Source of the DNA: Lysobacterales bacterium
Lineage (GTDB): Bacteria; Pseudomonadota; Gammaproteobacteria; Xanthomonadales; Xanthomonadaceae
Assembly: GCA_015655355.1 (NCBI GenBank)
Contig: JAATFG010000016.1
Location: forward strand, 1 to 64,000
Direction: 5' to 3'
Length of the DNA stretch: 64,000 bases
Part shown: piece after piece, positions 35,802-47,499 of the stretch
How positions within the stretch are numbered: position 1 is the first letter of the stretch
Layout: each line of letters starts with the position of its first letter
Notes under the pieces: model-generated
Seen by the model: only the letters and a program-made list of their open reading frames with translations
The model's database searches: none
Told to the model about the DNA's origin: nothing
Made by a program: the position numbers and the translations under genes

Positions 35802-36554
35802 ATGCCCACCCTGCTCAGCGTCAACGTCAACAAGATCGCGGTGCTGCGCAACTCGCGCGGCGGCAACGCGCCGGAGGTGCTCGAAGCCGCGCGCGTTTGC
35901 CTCGATGCCGGCGCGCACGGCATCACGGTGCATCCGCGCCCGGACCAGCGCCATATCCGGCCCGAAGACGTTTATGCCTTGTCCGAACTGACCGCGGCGC
36001 GCGGCGTCGAATTCAACATCGAAGGCAATCCGTTCGCGCCGGCGCGCGGCAACTATCCGGGCTTCATCGAGTTGTGCCGCCGGACGCGACCGGCGCAGGC
36101 GACGCTGGTGCCGGATGGCGATGCGCAGATCACCTCCGACCACGGCTTCGATTTCGCCGCGGATTTCGGCAGATTGCAGCCGCTGGTGGCGGAACTGAAA
36201 TCCTTCGGTTGCCGCGTGAGCCTGTTCGCCGATGCCGGCGCGCCGAACCTGGAAAAGGCGGCAAAGACCGGCGCCGACCGCATCGAAATCTACACCGGTC
36301 CGTATGCCGAGGCCTTCGTCGAAAACAATGCGGGCGAAGCGCTTTCGCGTTGCATCGAAACCGCAACGCGGGCGCGGGCACTGGGTTTGGCGGTCAACGC
36401 CGGGCATGACTTGAGCCAGGCCAATCTCGGCCTGTTCGTGCACGAAGTGCCGAACGTGCTGGAAGTCTCGATCGGCCACGCGCTGATCGGCGAGGCGCTT
36501 TACGATGGCCTTGCTGCAACGATCCGCAATTACCTGAAGATTCTCGGCAACTGA
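35802..36554 (+). CDS. pdxJ: Pyridoxine 5'-phosphate synthase
   Basis: A 250-aa TIM-barrel PdxJ that condenses 3-amino-1-hydroxyacetone phosphate with deoxyxylulose 5-phosphate, the last ring-forming step of the de novo vitamin B6 pathway. Signature blocks are [18 protein letters not shown] (phosphate loop), [20 protein letters not shown] and [12 protein letters not shown]. It converges on exbD2 with a shared terminator. In Xanthomonas pdxJ also neighbours the tonB-exbB-exbD cluster. Confidence 0.95.
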   Translation: MPTLLSVNVNKIAVLRNSRGGNAPEVLEAARVCLDAGAHGITVHPRPDQRHIRPEDVYALSELTAARGVEFNIEGNPFAPARGNYPGFIELCRRTRPAQATLVPDGDAQITSDHGFDFAADFGRLQPLVAELKSFGCRVSLFADAGAPNLEKAAKTGADRIEIYTGPYAEAFVENNAGEALSRCIETATRARALGLAVNAGHDLSQANLGLFVHEVPNVLEVSIGHALIGEALYDGLAATIRNYLKILGN

Positions 36555-36598
36555 GACCGCCGCGGCTGAGATCATTCCTGCAGTGGTTGCACACAAAC

Positions 36599-36627
36599 GA
36601 AAACGCCGGGTTGCCCCGGCGTTTTCT
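36599..36627. terminator. Intrinsic terminator between pdxJ and exbD2
   Basis: Stem AAAACGCCGGG / CCCCGGCGTTTT with a 3-nt loop, flanked by T-rich ends on both strands (GTTTTC on the plus strand, CGTTTTCGTTT on the minus strand). It is suited to ending pdxJ and the convergent tonB-exbBD transcript. Confidence 0.85.
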
Positions 36628-36657
36628 TCGCTGCGACCATCAACCGCGCCTGCCGCA

Positions 36658-37074
36658 TCAATCCTGCTGCAGGAAGTTGATCTTGACCATGCCGGCATTC
36701 TTGGCCTGAGCCATCACCCGGGTCATGGTTTCGTATTCCGAATCAGGGTTCGCATCGATGCGCAGTTCCGGCTGGTTGGTCGGATCCACGTTGACCGCAT
36801 CGATCATCATCTTCTGCAGGTCGTCCATCGCCACCGGCGCGTTGTTCCAGTACACGGTGTTGTCCGCGTTGATGCGCAGGTCGACCGGCGGCGGCGGATC
36901 CTTGAGCTGCGGCGGCGGGTTGATCACGCGCTGCGGCAGGTTCACGTCGATCGGGTAGGTCGCGATCGGCGCGGTGACGATGAAGATGATCAGCAGCACG
37001 AGCATGACGTCGATCAACGGAGTCACGTTGATGTCGGCCATCGCGCCCTTGCCACCACCACTGCTGAAAGCCAT
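36658..37074 (-). CDS. exbD2: Biopolymer transport protein ExbD (second copy)
   Basis: A 138-aa ExbD. A short cytoplasmic N-terminus precedes one membrane helix with the essential Asp ([17 protein letters not shown], about residues 14-31) and a periplasmic domain with VNLPQ and a terminal helix. It works with ExbB to use the proton gradient to energise TonB. It lies 5 bp after exbD1 and is the last gene of the operon. Duplicate exbD genes are characteristic of this order, where exbD2 is reported to affect a plant response rather than iron uptake in Xanthomonas. Confidence 0.92.
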   Translation of the reverse strand: MAFSSGGGKGAMADINVTPLIDVMLVLLIIFIVTAPIATYPIDVNLPQRVINPPPQLKDPPPPVDLRINADNTVYWNNAPVAMDDLQKMMIDAVNVDPTNQPELRIDANPDSEYETMTRVMAQAKNAGMVKINFLQQD

Positions 37075-37079
37075 GTCGC

Positions 37080-37502
37080 TTATTCCTTCTTCTTGGTGGA
37101 GATGAAGCCGATGTCCATCATGCCGTTCTGCTGGGCGACCTTGGCCACCTTGTTGATGTCGCTCATCTTGGTGGTCTTGTCCGCGCGGATGTTCAGCGGC
37201 GGCTGCGGGGTCTGCTGCGCGGCGCTGGAGAAACGCGAAGCCAGCAGGTCGTCGCTGACCGGCTCGTCGTTCCAGTAGACCGAGCCATCGTCCTTCACCG
37301 ACACGGTGATCGGGAATTTGCGCTTGTCGTTCAACTCCGCATCCGGCTGGATACGCGTTTCCGGCAGCTGCACCTTCACCTTGTGCGACATCAGCGGCGT
37401 GGTGATGATGAAGATGATCAGCAGCACCAGCATCACGTCCACGAGGGGCGTGACGTTGATGTCGGCCATTGCGCCGCCGCTGTTACCACTACTGAAGGCC
37501 AT
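37080..37502 (-). CDS. exbD1: Biopolymer transport protein ExbD (first copy)
   Basis: A 140-aa ExbD with the membrane helix motif [17 protein letters not shown] (Asp in the membrane) and periplasmic VQLPETRI. It forms the proton channel with ExbB. It starts 61 bp after exbB and is immediately followed by the paralogue exbD2; the first 30 residues of the two copies are nearly identical (MAFSSG ... [12 protein letters not shown]), marking a local gene duplication. Confidence 0.92.
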   Translation of the reverse strand: MAFSSGNSGGAMADINVTPLVDVMLVLLIIFIITTPLMSHKVKVQLPETRIQPDAELNDKRKFPITVSVKDDGSVYWNDEPVSDDLLASRFSSAAQQTPQPPLNIRADKTTKMSDINKVAKVAQQNGMMDIGFISTKKKE

Positions 37503-37563
37503 GTTTCGGCTCCGTCATGTATGTTGCTGGTGTCGTTCTTGCTTGCTCAAAAGCCGGCGCGTC

Positions 37564-38310
37564 TTACTGGACGCGCGAGCCGGTGGCGAAGAAGTCGTGC
37601 AGGTCGTGCGCGAAGGTGTCGAACTTGGCGACGTTGCTGCCGTTGACCTTGCTCAGGAAGTTGAAGGCGAACACCGCCGGGATGGCGACGATCAGGCCGA
37701 GCGCGGTCATGATCAGCGCTTCGCCGACCGGGCCGGCGACGGCGTCGATGCCAGCGTTGCCCGAGGCACCGATCTTGATCAGCGCGCTGTAGATGCCCCA
37801 CACGGTGCCGAGCAGGCCGACGAACGGCGCGGTCGCGCCGACGGTCGCCAGCAGGATCATGCCGCTCTGCAGGTTGCCGCTTTCGCGGGTCACCGCCTGG
37901 CGCAGGGCGCGGTCGACGAATTCCGAACGGCTCAGGGTTTCACCGGCGCCAGCCTGCGAGTGATGGGCGGCGGCCGAAGCGGCGTCGAGGGCGATCTTGG
38001 AGAACGGCTCGTTCTTCGGCTGTTCTTCCATCAGGCGGATCGCTTCCTGGGTGTTCTTGGTGCCCCAGAAGGCGGCCGGCACGGTCGAAGCCTGATTCTT
38101 CAGGCGCAGCGAACGGATGATGTTGATCACCGTCCAGTACCACGACGAAGCGGACATGACGACCAGGACGATCAACACCAGCCACGACACCGGATACTGG
38201 CCGGGCTTGCTGGTCATTTCGCTGATCAGGTGCGAGAAGCCCATCTGGTTGAGGGCCGCAGCACTGTTGTTGCCTCCGGTGGCGGCGGCGATGAGGAGTT
38301 CTTGCAGCAT
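37564..38310 (-). CDS. exbB: Biopolymer transport protein ExbB
   Basis: A 248-aa ExbB with three membrane segments (about 42-62, 145-170 and 185-210) and the MotA/TolQ/ExbB pattern LLATVGATAPFVGLLGTVWGIY ... IMTALGLIVAIPAVFAFNFL. It is the pentameric scaffold that, with ExbD, harvests the proton gradient for TonB. It is the second gene of the operon, 67 bp after tonB. The N-terminal segment (LIAAATGGNNSAAALNQM) is longer than in some homologues. Confidence 0.94.
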   Translation of the reverse strand: MLQELLIAAATGGNNSAAALNQMGFSHLISEMTSKPGQYPVSWLVLIVLVVMSASSWYWTVINIIRSLRLKNQASTVPAAFWGTKNTQEAIRLMEEQPKNEPFSKIALDAASAAAHHSQAGAGETLSRSEFVDRALRQAVTRESGNLQSGMILLATVGATAPFVGLLGTVWGIYSALIKIGASGNAGIDAVAGPVGEALIMTALGLIVAIPAVFAFNFLSKVNGSNVAKFDTFAHDLHDFFATGSRVQ

Positions 38311-38377
38311 GACGCGTACCTTCTATTTGGATGATTGAAATTGGTGATGGAAACGAAATAGAGCGGGATGAACCAGT

Positions 38378-39052
38378 TCAGCCTGACAGCTTGAAATCCA
38401 GCGGGACACGCACGCGGCCGGCGACCTTCTTGCCGCCGGATGAGCCCGGGTTGAAGCGCCACTTGCGTGCGGCATCCATCGCGGCACGGTCCAGATCGTG
38501 GTTGTGGCTGGACTTCTCGACCGACACGTTGGTGACGTTGCCGCTTTCGTCGACGTCGATGATCAGTACCACGGTACCTTCGATGCCGGCACGCATGGCC
38601 GCCGGCGGGTAACGCGGCGGGTTCATGTTCTTCGAGGAAATGTCCACCGAGGCCTCGATGTCGGCCACCGGCGCCGGCGGCGCCGGCGGGGTCGGCGGCA
38701 CGGCGATGTCATCCGGGCGCGGCACCGGCACGTCGACCGGCGGGGCTTGCGGTGGCGGCGGGGTCAGGGTCGGCTTCGGCGGCGACAATTCCTTGATCGG
38801 CGGCGGCGGCTTGTCGTCCTTCGGCGGCGGCGGCGGCGGAGGGGGCGGTGGCGGCGGCGCATCGACGATCTGCAGCGGCGTGCGCTGCTCATCCTGCTTT
38901 TCCGGGCTCGGGGCGACCGCGGGGATCAGCAGCAACAGGAAAATTGCCACATGCAAGGCGATGACGAAGGCCATGCCGATGATGCGCGGCCAGTTCAGGC
39001 CGTCATCATTCCCTTCGTCCTGCTGCCGATTGAAGACCAGTTGTTCCGCCAT
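38378..39052 (-). CDS. tonB: Energy transducer TonB
   Basis: A 224-aa TonB with one N-terminal membrane helix (MAFVIALHVAIFLLLLIPAV), a long proline-rich spacer (an uninterrupted 12-Pro run, then KDDKPPPPIKEL) and the C-terminal TonB domain (GIEGTVVLIIDVDESG ... AARKWRFNPG). It transmits proton-motive energy to outer-membrane receptors such as the receptor at 23.1 kb. It is the first gene of tonB-exbB-exbD1-exbD2. A 7-bp stem hairpin (GGACGCC/GGCGTCC, 39077-39096) lies in its 5' region. Confidence 0.94.
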   Translation of the reverse strand: MAEQLVFNRQQDEGNDDGLNWPRIIGMAFVIALHVAIFLLLLIPAVAPSPEKQDEQRTPLQIVDAPPPPPPPPPPPPKDDKPPPPIKELSPPKPTLTPPPPQAPPVDVPVPRPDDIAVPPTPPAPPAPVADIEASVDISSKNMNPPRYPPAAMRAGIEGTVVLIIDVDESGNVTNVSVEKSSHNHDLDRAAMDAARKWRFNPGSSGGKKVAGRVRVPLDFKLSG

Positions 39053-39225
39053 TCTCGTGGTGACTCTGAAAGGTGCGGACGCCCGTCAAGGCGTCCGGGT
39101 TGTGGAGTTCGTAAGATTACCGCGCGCCGGGGCCCTGCTGCGCTGCGACGTGGCCCAAGCATATCCCAAGAATGTGCCGCTGTTCCATCATTTCATCCGG
39201 AACCAGGCACATCCTCCTACCCGGC

Positions 39226-40431
39226 TCACTTCTTGAGGTTGATGATCTTGTCCGCGTCCGCCGGCTTCTTCAAGCCGCCCTTCTGCTTGGCCTTCTGCGC
39301 GGCGTCCTTGGCTTCGGCGATGCGACCCTCGTTCTGCAGCACGCGGGCCAGATTGAGCCAGGTTTCGCCGGTCGGCGCCTGCGGCGCGGCCTTCTTCCAT
39401 GCATCGATCGCCTTGTCGACCTGCGCCGGTGTCGCGTAGTAATAAGCCTGCGCCAGGGCGACTTCGCTGGTGTAATCCGGCTTGAGGATGCCCTTGGCCA
39501 AGCCATCGTTGACCACGTCGATGACCTGCGCTTCCTTGCCATCCATGTTGGCGTAGGTGGTGTAGAGCTGCTTGTAGTCGCGCTCCTCGGTGAACTGGCC
39601 GGCGGCGCGGATCTTTTCCAGCACGGTCACGGCCTTGTCGTCCTGGCCGGCCTGTTCGTAGATCGCGGCGAGGTTCATCTGCGCCTTCTTGTCGTCCGGC
39701 GCCTTGGCCGCAAGCTTCTCGGCCAGGGTGATGGCCTGATCGCTCTGGCCTGCGTCGGCGTAGGCCGCCATCAGCAGCTGCACCCATTGGTCCTTCGGAT
39801 CCGGCGAGGAATCGACCGCCTGCTTCAGGTACGGGATCGCTTCCTTGGACTGGTTCGCTTCGTACAGCACGCTGCCGCGGACGGCGAGATCTTCCGGCTT
39901 CTGCGACTTGCTTTCGGTGAAGAACGTGTCCAGCGTGGCCTCGGCTTCGGGATACTGCTGGTCCTGCGCCTGCAACTGCGCCAGCATCAACAAGGTGCCG
40001 AAGTAGCTGTTGTTGTCGAGCTGCTTGCTGTCGACCGCCGCTTGCGCGTACTTCTTGGCGCCGTCGTTGTCATTGAGGTTGTAGGCCGTGTACGTGGCGA
40101 TGTAGTTGGCGCGCGCCTTGTCGTAATCGTCGGCCTTCGGATTGGCGATGATGGCATCGGCCTGCACCTTGGCTTCGTCGTACTTCTGGTCGTTGTACAG
40201 GTCGCCGAGCTTCTTCATGTCGCCCTGCACTTTCGACGACGACGGCGCCTTCGGCTCGACGCGGGTCGCATCGGGGTACAGGATTTCCGCCTTGCCGTCC
40301 TTCGCCTTGGCCTTGCGCTGTTCGGAACGGGTCTGCGCATCCTGCGCATTGGCCGATTCGACGACGACCACGCCGGCGAGGACGCCGAGGATGGCCAGCG
40401 ACAGCAACTTGGTTCGGGTGTTGTGCAACAT
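39226..40431 (-). CDS. Exported tetratricopeptide-repeat protein
   Basis: A 401-aa protein with a signal peptide (LAILGVLAGVVVVESANAQ, cleavage about residue 30) and then a nearly continuous helical array with at least seven TPR-like units, for example KPEDLAVRGSVLYEANQSKE and KAQMNLAAIYEQAGQDDKAV. It is presumably periplasmic, a scaffold for protein contacts; partner unknown. The ATG at 40431 follows an AGAGG ribosome site; the longer in-frame start at 40506 is less likely. It lies directly upstream of tonB on the same strand with a 173-bp gap, so probably has its own transcript. Confidence 0.82.
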   Translation of the reverse strand: MLHNTRTKLLSLAILGVLAGVVVVESANAQDAQTRSEQRKAKAKDGKAEILYPDATRVEPKAPSSSKVQGDMKKLGDLYNDQKYDEAKVQADAIIANPKADDYDKARANYIATYTAYNLNDNDGAKKYAQAAVDSKQLDNNSYFGTLLMLAQLQAQDQQYPEAEATLDTFFTESKSQKPEDLAVRGSVLYEANQSKEAIPYLKQAVDSSPDPKDQWVQLLMAAYADAGQSDQAITLAEKLAAKAPDDKKAQMNLAAIYEQAGQDDKAVTVLEKIRAAGQFTEERDYKQLYTTYANMDGKEAQVIDVVNDGLAKGILKPDYTSEVALAQAYYYATPAQVDKAIDAWKKAAPQAPTGETWLNLARVLQNEGRIAEAKDAAQKAKQKGGLKKPADADKIINLKK

Positions 40432-40606
40432 AGATGTTTTTCCTCTACCGGATTTTCGTTTCGGCGCAACGCACCGCATTTGCGTGATGCCTTGAAGGGT
40501 GTGCAACGCTAGCAGAAAGCAAACCGTTTAGTCACCCCTGCTTTGGCAATTACCCGCACCATTTCCGCACCACTTCATTGGCGCATTGCAACATGTCCTG
40601 CATGTT

Positions 40607-41426
40607 TCAACCGCAATGCGGAACGCGGCCACTGGCACGCGCCTGCCGATACACCGGCATCAGCGCCGGCGCATCCTTCTGCAACTCCTTGATGCGATTG
40701 GCCGGGTCCGGATGCGTGGACAACCATTGCGGCGGGCGGTCGCCGCCAAGCGCCAGCATGTTCTTCCACAACGCCACCGCTTGCGATGGATCGAACCCGG
40801 CCTGGGCCATCAGGCGCTGGCCGACCACGTCGGCCTCGCTTTCCTGCACGCGTGAATTCGGCAACAGGATCAGGCTTTGCGCACCCAGCGAACCGAACGA
40901 ATTGACCGCGTCCATCGCGCCTCCACCCAAGGTCACGCCGGCCAACACGCTGACGATGCCCAGGCCGGTCTGGGTGTTTTGCTGATGGGTGAGGCGTTCG
41001 GCGTGGTGATGCGAGATCACGTGGCCTATTTCATGGCCAAGCACCGCAGCGAGCTGGTCCTGGTTCTTCGCCGCCTTGAAGATGCCGGTATTCACGCCGA
41101 CCTTGCCGCCGGGCAAGGCGAAGGCATTGGCTTCGTCGTCCTGGAACAGTGCGGTTTCCCCACGGCGTGCCGCGCCATTGCGCCGGCAACTGCGCCACCA
41201 GCGCGTTGACCACGCAGCTGACGTAACCATTCTGCGCGCTGCCGACGATGACTTTTTCCTTGGCCTTGGTTTCGGCGAAGGCCTGCGCACCGAGCTGGTT
41301 CAATTGCGCATCGGTGACGCCGCCGACCACTTGCCTGCGCCCGGTGGGCGAAGTGATCGTGGTCGTGGCGCATGCGGCCAAAACCAGCACGACGATGGCG
41401 ATGAATCCCGGATGTTGCGGCTTCAT
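40607..41426 (-). pseudogene. M48-family metalloprotease lipoprotein, disrupted by a +1 frameshift
   Basis: Two overlapping frames together encode one M48 peptidase of the LoiP/YcaL type. The 5' frame (start 41426, MKPQHPGFIAIVVLVLAAC) has a lipoprotein signal (lipobox LAAC). The 3' frame has NAFALPGGKVGVNTGIF, the zinc motif GHEIGHVISHHHAERL, EADVVGQRLMAQAGFDP and WLSTHPDP. The break falls at a run of four C on the plus strand (41158-41161): removing one base restores QWRGTPW-ETALFQDDEANAF. All catalytic elements are downstream of it, so the intact protein would be active. It may be a genuine disruption or a single-base sequence error. Confidence 0.8.
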
Positions 41427-41526
41427 GCCCTGAACTCCCTGCGACGATTCCGGCGCCGGATGATGCCGCGCCACGCGCCGACGAGTGTGGCATGCGCGGT
41501 TTAATTTTTCGTCAAAGCCGGACCGC

Positions 41527-44869
<3,343 letters not shown>

Positions 44870-45964
44870 TCACGCAGGCGGGAGCAGGCCTACTTGCCCT
44901 TGTTCCACGTGGAACCGCGTCGCGGCGACCGCCAGCATTTCCACGCCCGGCGGCAGCTCGGTGCCAGTGACGAACACTTGCGCCGCATTGCCCAGCAGAC
45001 GTTCCAGCACGCGCCGCTGATGCTCACGATCCAGCTCCGACGCCAGATCATCCAGAATCACGATGGGCCACTCACCGCGCTGCGTCAGGAAATCCTCGGC
45101 CTGCGCTAGCAAACAGGCCAACGCGGTCAGCTTGGCCTGCCCACGCGACAAGTCCTCGTCGTTCGGGCGATGCGCGTACCGAATCCGCCAATCCGCGCGA
45201 TGCGGCCCGGCGCTGGTGTACCCGGCCGCCCTGTCCCGCTCGCGCGCCAGCAGCAACGCGTCGGCCAGCGACATCTCCTGCCGTTTCCAGCCCGGTGAAA
45301 AGGAAATCTCGGCCGTACCCAGTTCCGGCACCAGACTGGCGGCCATTTCGGACAGGTGATGCTGCAAGCGGGCCAGATAGGCCTGCCGGCGCCGGGTCAA
45401 CGGTTCCCCGGCTTCGGCCAGCTCGCGATCCCACGTGTCCAGCTGACGGGAATCACCGCCGGCTTTCAGCAGGGCATTGCGCTGCTTGAGCGCCCGCGCG
45501 TAGCGGCGCCAGATCGGGACGAAGTCCTGTTCCACGTGGAACAGGCCCCAATCGACGAAACGCCGCCGGGGGTCGCCATTGCCAGACACCAGTGAATGAC
45601 TGCCCGGCTCGAAGCTGACTACCGCCAGCGCTGCGCACAGATCGCCCAGCTGGGCCACGGACTGCCCATCCAGCCGCCCTTCCCACTTCTGCCCGTTGTG
45701 GCGCAGCCCGACGCGATGGGTTCGGGTTTCACCGAACTCCTGCCACTCGGCGAAAACCTCGACTGCCTCGGTGCCGGTACGAATCAGTCCGTCTCGAACC
45801 CGCCCACGGAAGCTGCGCCCGTAAGCCAGCAGGTGCAATGCTTCCAGAATGCTGGTTTTGCCGGCGCCATTGCTGCCGGTGATCAGGTTCAGGCCCTCGC
45901 CCGGCGCCAGATCGGCTCGTTCCAGGCAGCGCACGCTGGCCAGTTGCAGTCGGGTCACCCGCAT
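44870..45964 (-). CDS. recF: DNA replication and repair protein RecF
   Basis: A 364-aa RecF, an SMC-like ATPase that loads RecA at ssDNA gaps with RecO/RecR. It has Walker A GSNGAGKTSILEALHLL (about residues 30-46), the ABC signature region LSRGQAKLTALACLLAQAE, and Walker B PIVILDDLASELD. Two ParB-binding-like palindromes (parS) lie inside the coding sequence, so its DNA is dual-use. It sits between dnaN and gyrB as in many gammaproteobacteria. Confidence 0.95.
   Translation of the reverse strand: MRVTRLQLASVRCLERADLAPGEGLNLITGSNGAGKTSILEALHLLAYGRSFRGRVRDGLIRTGTEAVEVFAEWQEFGETRTHRVGLRHNGQKWEGRLDGQSVAQLGDLCAALAVVSFEPGSHSLVSGNGDPRRRFVDWGLFHVEQDFVPIWRRYARALKQRNALLKAGGDSRQLDTWDRELAEAGEPLTRRRQAYLARLQHHLSEMAASLVPELGTAEISFSPGWKRQEMSLADALLLARERDRAAGYTSAGPHRADWRIRYAHRPNDEDLSRGQAKLTALACLLAQAEDFLTQRGEWPIVILDDLASELDREHQRRVLERLLGNAAQVFVTGTELPPGVEMLAVAATRFHVEQGQVGLLPPA
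44901..44916. promoter_or_regulatory. parS-like ParB binding site A (3' end of recF)
   Basis: TGTTCCACGTGGAACC matches the parS palindrome TGTTCCACGTGGAACA at 15 of 16 bases (last base differs). Located in the 3' coding part of recF. Confidence 0.8.
45528..45543. promoter_or_regulatory. parS site B, perfect palindrome (within recF)
   Basis: TGTTCCACGTGGAACA is a perfect 16-bp palindrome identical to the form of parS used near pseudomonad origins. It lies within recF about 630 bp from site A. Confidence 0.88.
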
Positions 45965-46033
45965 CGCGGCCGCTCCAGCTCGAAACTTCGCGCCCGCGCA
46001 GCAAAACGCCCGGCCTGGACCGGGCGTCGCCTG

Positions 46034-46049
46034 GGTTTCACGTGAAACA
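46034..46049. promoter_or_regulatory. parS-like site C (recF-dnaN gap)
   Basis: GGTTTCACGTGAAACA matches the other common parS form (TGTTTCACGTGAAACA) at 15 of 16 bases, with a perfect 14-bp core GTTTCACGTGAAAC. It lies in the 97-bp gap between recF and dnaN. Confidence 0.85.
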
Positions 46050-46061
46050 CGCCAACTTCCA

Positions 46062-47162
46062 TCAGAGCCGCAGTGGCATTACCACATGACGCGATCTCTC
46101 GTTGCCGGCCTCGCGGACCAGTGCCGAAGAGTTGGCATCGCGCAGCAAGATGACGATGAACTCGTCCTTCAGTGCCGACAGCGCATCCAGCAGATAATTG
46201 ACGTTGAAGGCGATCGCCAGCCCGTCCACCTTGGTTTCGGCTTCGATTTCTTCCTGCGCTTCTTCCTGTTCCGGGTTGTGCGCACTGATCTTCAACTGGT
46301 TGGGCGACACTTCCATGCGTACGCCACGGAATTTTTCGTTGGACAGGATCGCGGCGCGCTGCAGCGCGGCACGCAGGGCTTCGCGGTCCAGCTTCACTTC
46401 GCGGTCGGCACCGATCGGAATGACCGCCTCGTAATCGGGGAAGCGCCCATCGATCAGCTTGCTGGTGAAGCTGACGTCGTCACGCTTGACCCGGATATGT
46501 GCACGCCCGATTTCCAGTTCCAGGACGCGGTCGCCGCCTTCGAGCAAGCGCTGCAATTCGGTCACGCCCTTGCGCGGCACGATGATTTGGCGCTTGGTGC
46601 CGATCTGGGTTTCCAGCGCGGATTCGCACAGGGCCAGGCGATGGCCATCGGTAGCCACGCAGCGCAGGGTCTTGTCGCGCAAGTCGAACAACAGGCCATT
46701 GAGGTAATAGCGAACGTCCTGCTGCGCCATTGCGAATGCCGTGCGCTCGATCAGTTCCTTCAGTCCGGCTTCCGGAACGCTGATGCGCTCGGTGGCTTCC
46801 ACTTCGTCAACCGAAGGAAAATCGTTAGCCGGCAAGGTGGAAAGCGTGTAGCGGCTACGTCCCGCTTGCACCGTTACCTTGTCCGCATTCTGGATCACCG
46901 TCACATGGCTGCCATCGGGCAAGGCTCGGATGATCTCGAACAGTTTGCGCGCCGGAATCGTGATCTCGCCATCTTCGGCGCCCTCGACTGCGCAGCGCGC
47001 AATCATTTCCACTTCGAGATCAGTTCCGGTCAGGGACAACTGCCCGTCCTTTACCTGTACCAGGAAATTGGCCAGTACCGGCAAGGTTTGACGTCGTTCG
47101 ACGACGTTGACGACTTGGGCCAGTGGTTTGAGAAAGGCTTCACGCTGCAGGCTGAAACGCAT
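46062..47162 (-). CDS. dnaN: DNA polymerase III subunit beta (sliding clamp)
   Basis: A 366-aa beta clamp starting MRFSLQREAFLKPLAQVVNVV, with the three repeated clamp domains and the standard blocks RRQTLPVLANFLVQV, LPANDFPSVDE, YYLNGLLFDL and the C-terminal HVVMPLRL. It forms the dimeric ring that tethers the replicative polymerase. The ATG at 47162 is used; an in-frame ATG at 47207 lies in the AT-rich intergenic DNA and adds 15 unconserved residues. It is followed by recF after 97 bp. Confidence 0.97.
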   Translation of the reverse strand: MRFSLQREAFLKPLAQVVNVVERRQTLPVLANFLVQVKDGQLSLTGTDLEVEMIARCAVEGAEDGEITIPARKLFEIIRALPDGSHVTVIQNADKVTVQAGRSRYTLSTLPANDFPSVDEVEATERISVPEAGLKELIERTAFAMAQQDVRYYLNGLLFDLRDKTLRCVATDGHRLALCESALETQIGTKRQIIVPRKGVTELQRLLEGGDRVLELEIGRAHIRVKRDDVSFTSKLIDGRFPDYEAVIPIGADREVKLDREALRAALQRAAILSNEKFRGVRMEVSPNQLKISAHNPEQEEAQEEIEAETKVDGLAIAFNVNYLLDALSALKDEFIVILLRDANSSALVREAGNERSRHVVMPLRL

Positions 47163-47499
47163 GGGGTAGGACGCCTCTACGCTTTTAGGATTTGTATTTA
47201 AAATCAAAAAGATGGGGTGGTGGTAGTGCCGAAATTCCGGGAAAACCTATTCAACCAATTGAATCAAAAGGAATTTTTCCAATGGCCGTCAAGTGGAAAA
47301 ACAGCCTCCGGTCGGTACGCAAACCTGTGGACAAGAAAGCAGGATGGAAATCGTCCACCTGCTATCCACAGACTGCCCCTGTTTCGTCCACCAGTTTACG
47401 CAAATTGTCCGGACCTTGTTGATTCTAGGTGGTTGCTGGACAACCGACAGGGGTTTGGAAACAAAAAAGCCACCAGATATGGTGGCTTGGTCTCGGCGC
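47163..47499. other. Candidate oriC: dnaA-dnaN intergenic region
   Basis: 337 bp with no gene. It holds an AT-rich tract at 47181-47210 (TTTTAGGATTTGTATTTAAA and on) and another at 47249-47285. It has degenerate DnaA boxes TGTGGACAA (47326-47334) and CTATCCACA (47362-47370), and two TCGTCCACC motifs (47351-47359, 47384-47392). The dnaA terminator lies at the right end. The layout (AT-rich element beside clustered boxes, next to dnaA/dnaN) fits an origin. In Xanthomonas relatives the origin is placed in this gap; function here is inferred. Confidence 0.6.
47463..47487 (-). terminator. Intrinsic terminator of dnaA
   Basis: Read on the minus strand, stem GCCACCA / TGGTGGC with a 4-nt loop (TATC) followed by TTTTTTG. 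It starts about 13 bp after the dnaA stop and separates dnaA transcription from the adjacent intergenic DNA and dnaN. Confidence 0.88.

Noticed and set aside
39077-39096. Regulatory RNA in the tonB leader
   Set aside because: Only a 7-bp-stem hairpin is present, without T-tract or a conserved shape; too little to call.
41158-41161. Programmed ribosomal frameshift in the M48 protease
   Set aside because: The slip run is only four bases, there is no obvious stimulatory structure, and single-base sequence error or recent mutation is more likely.
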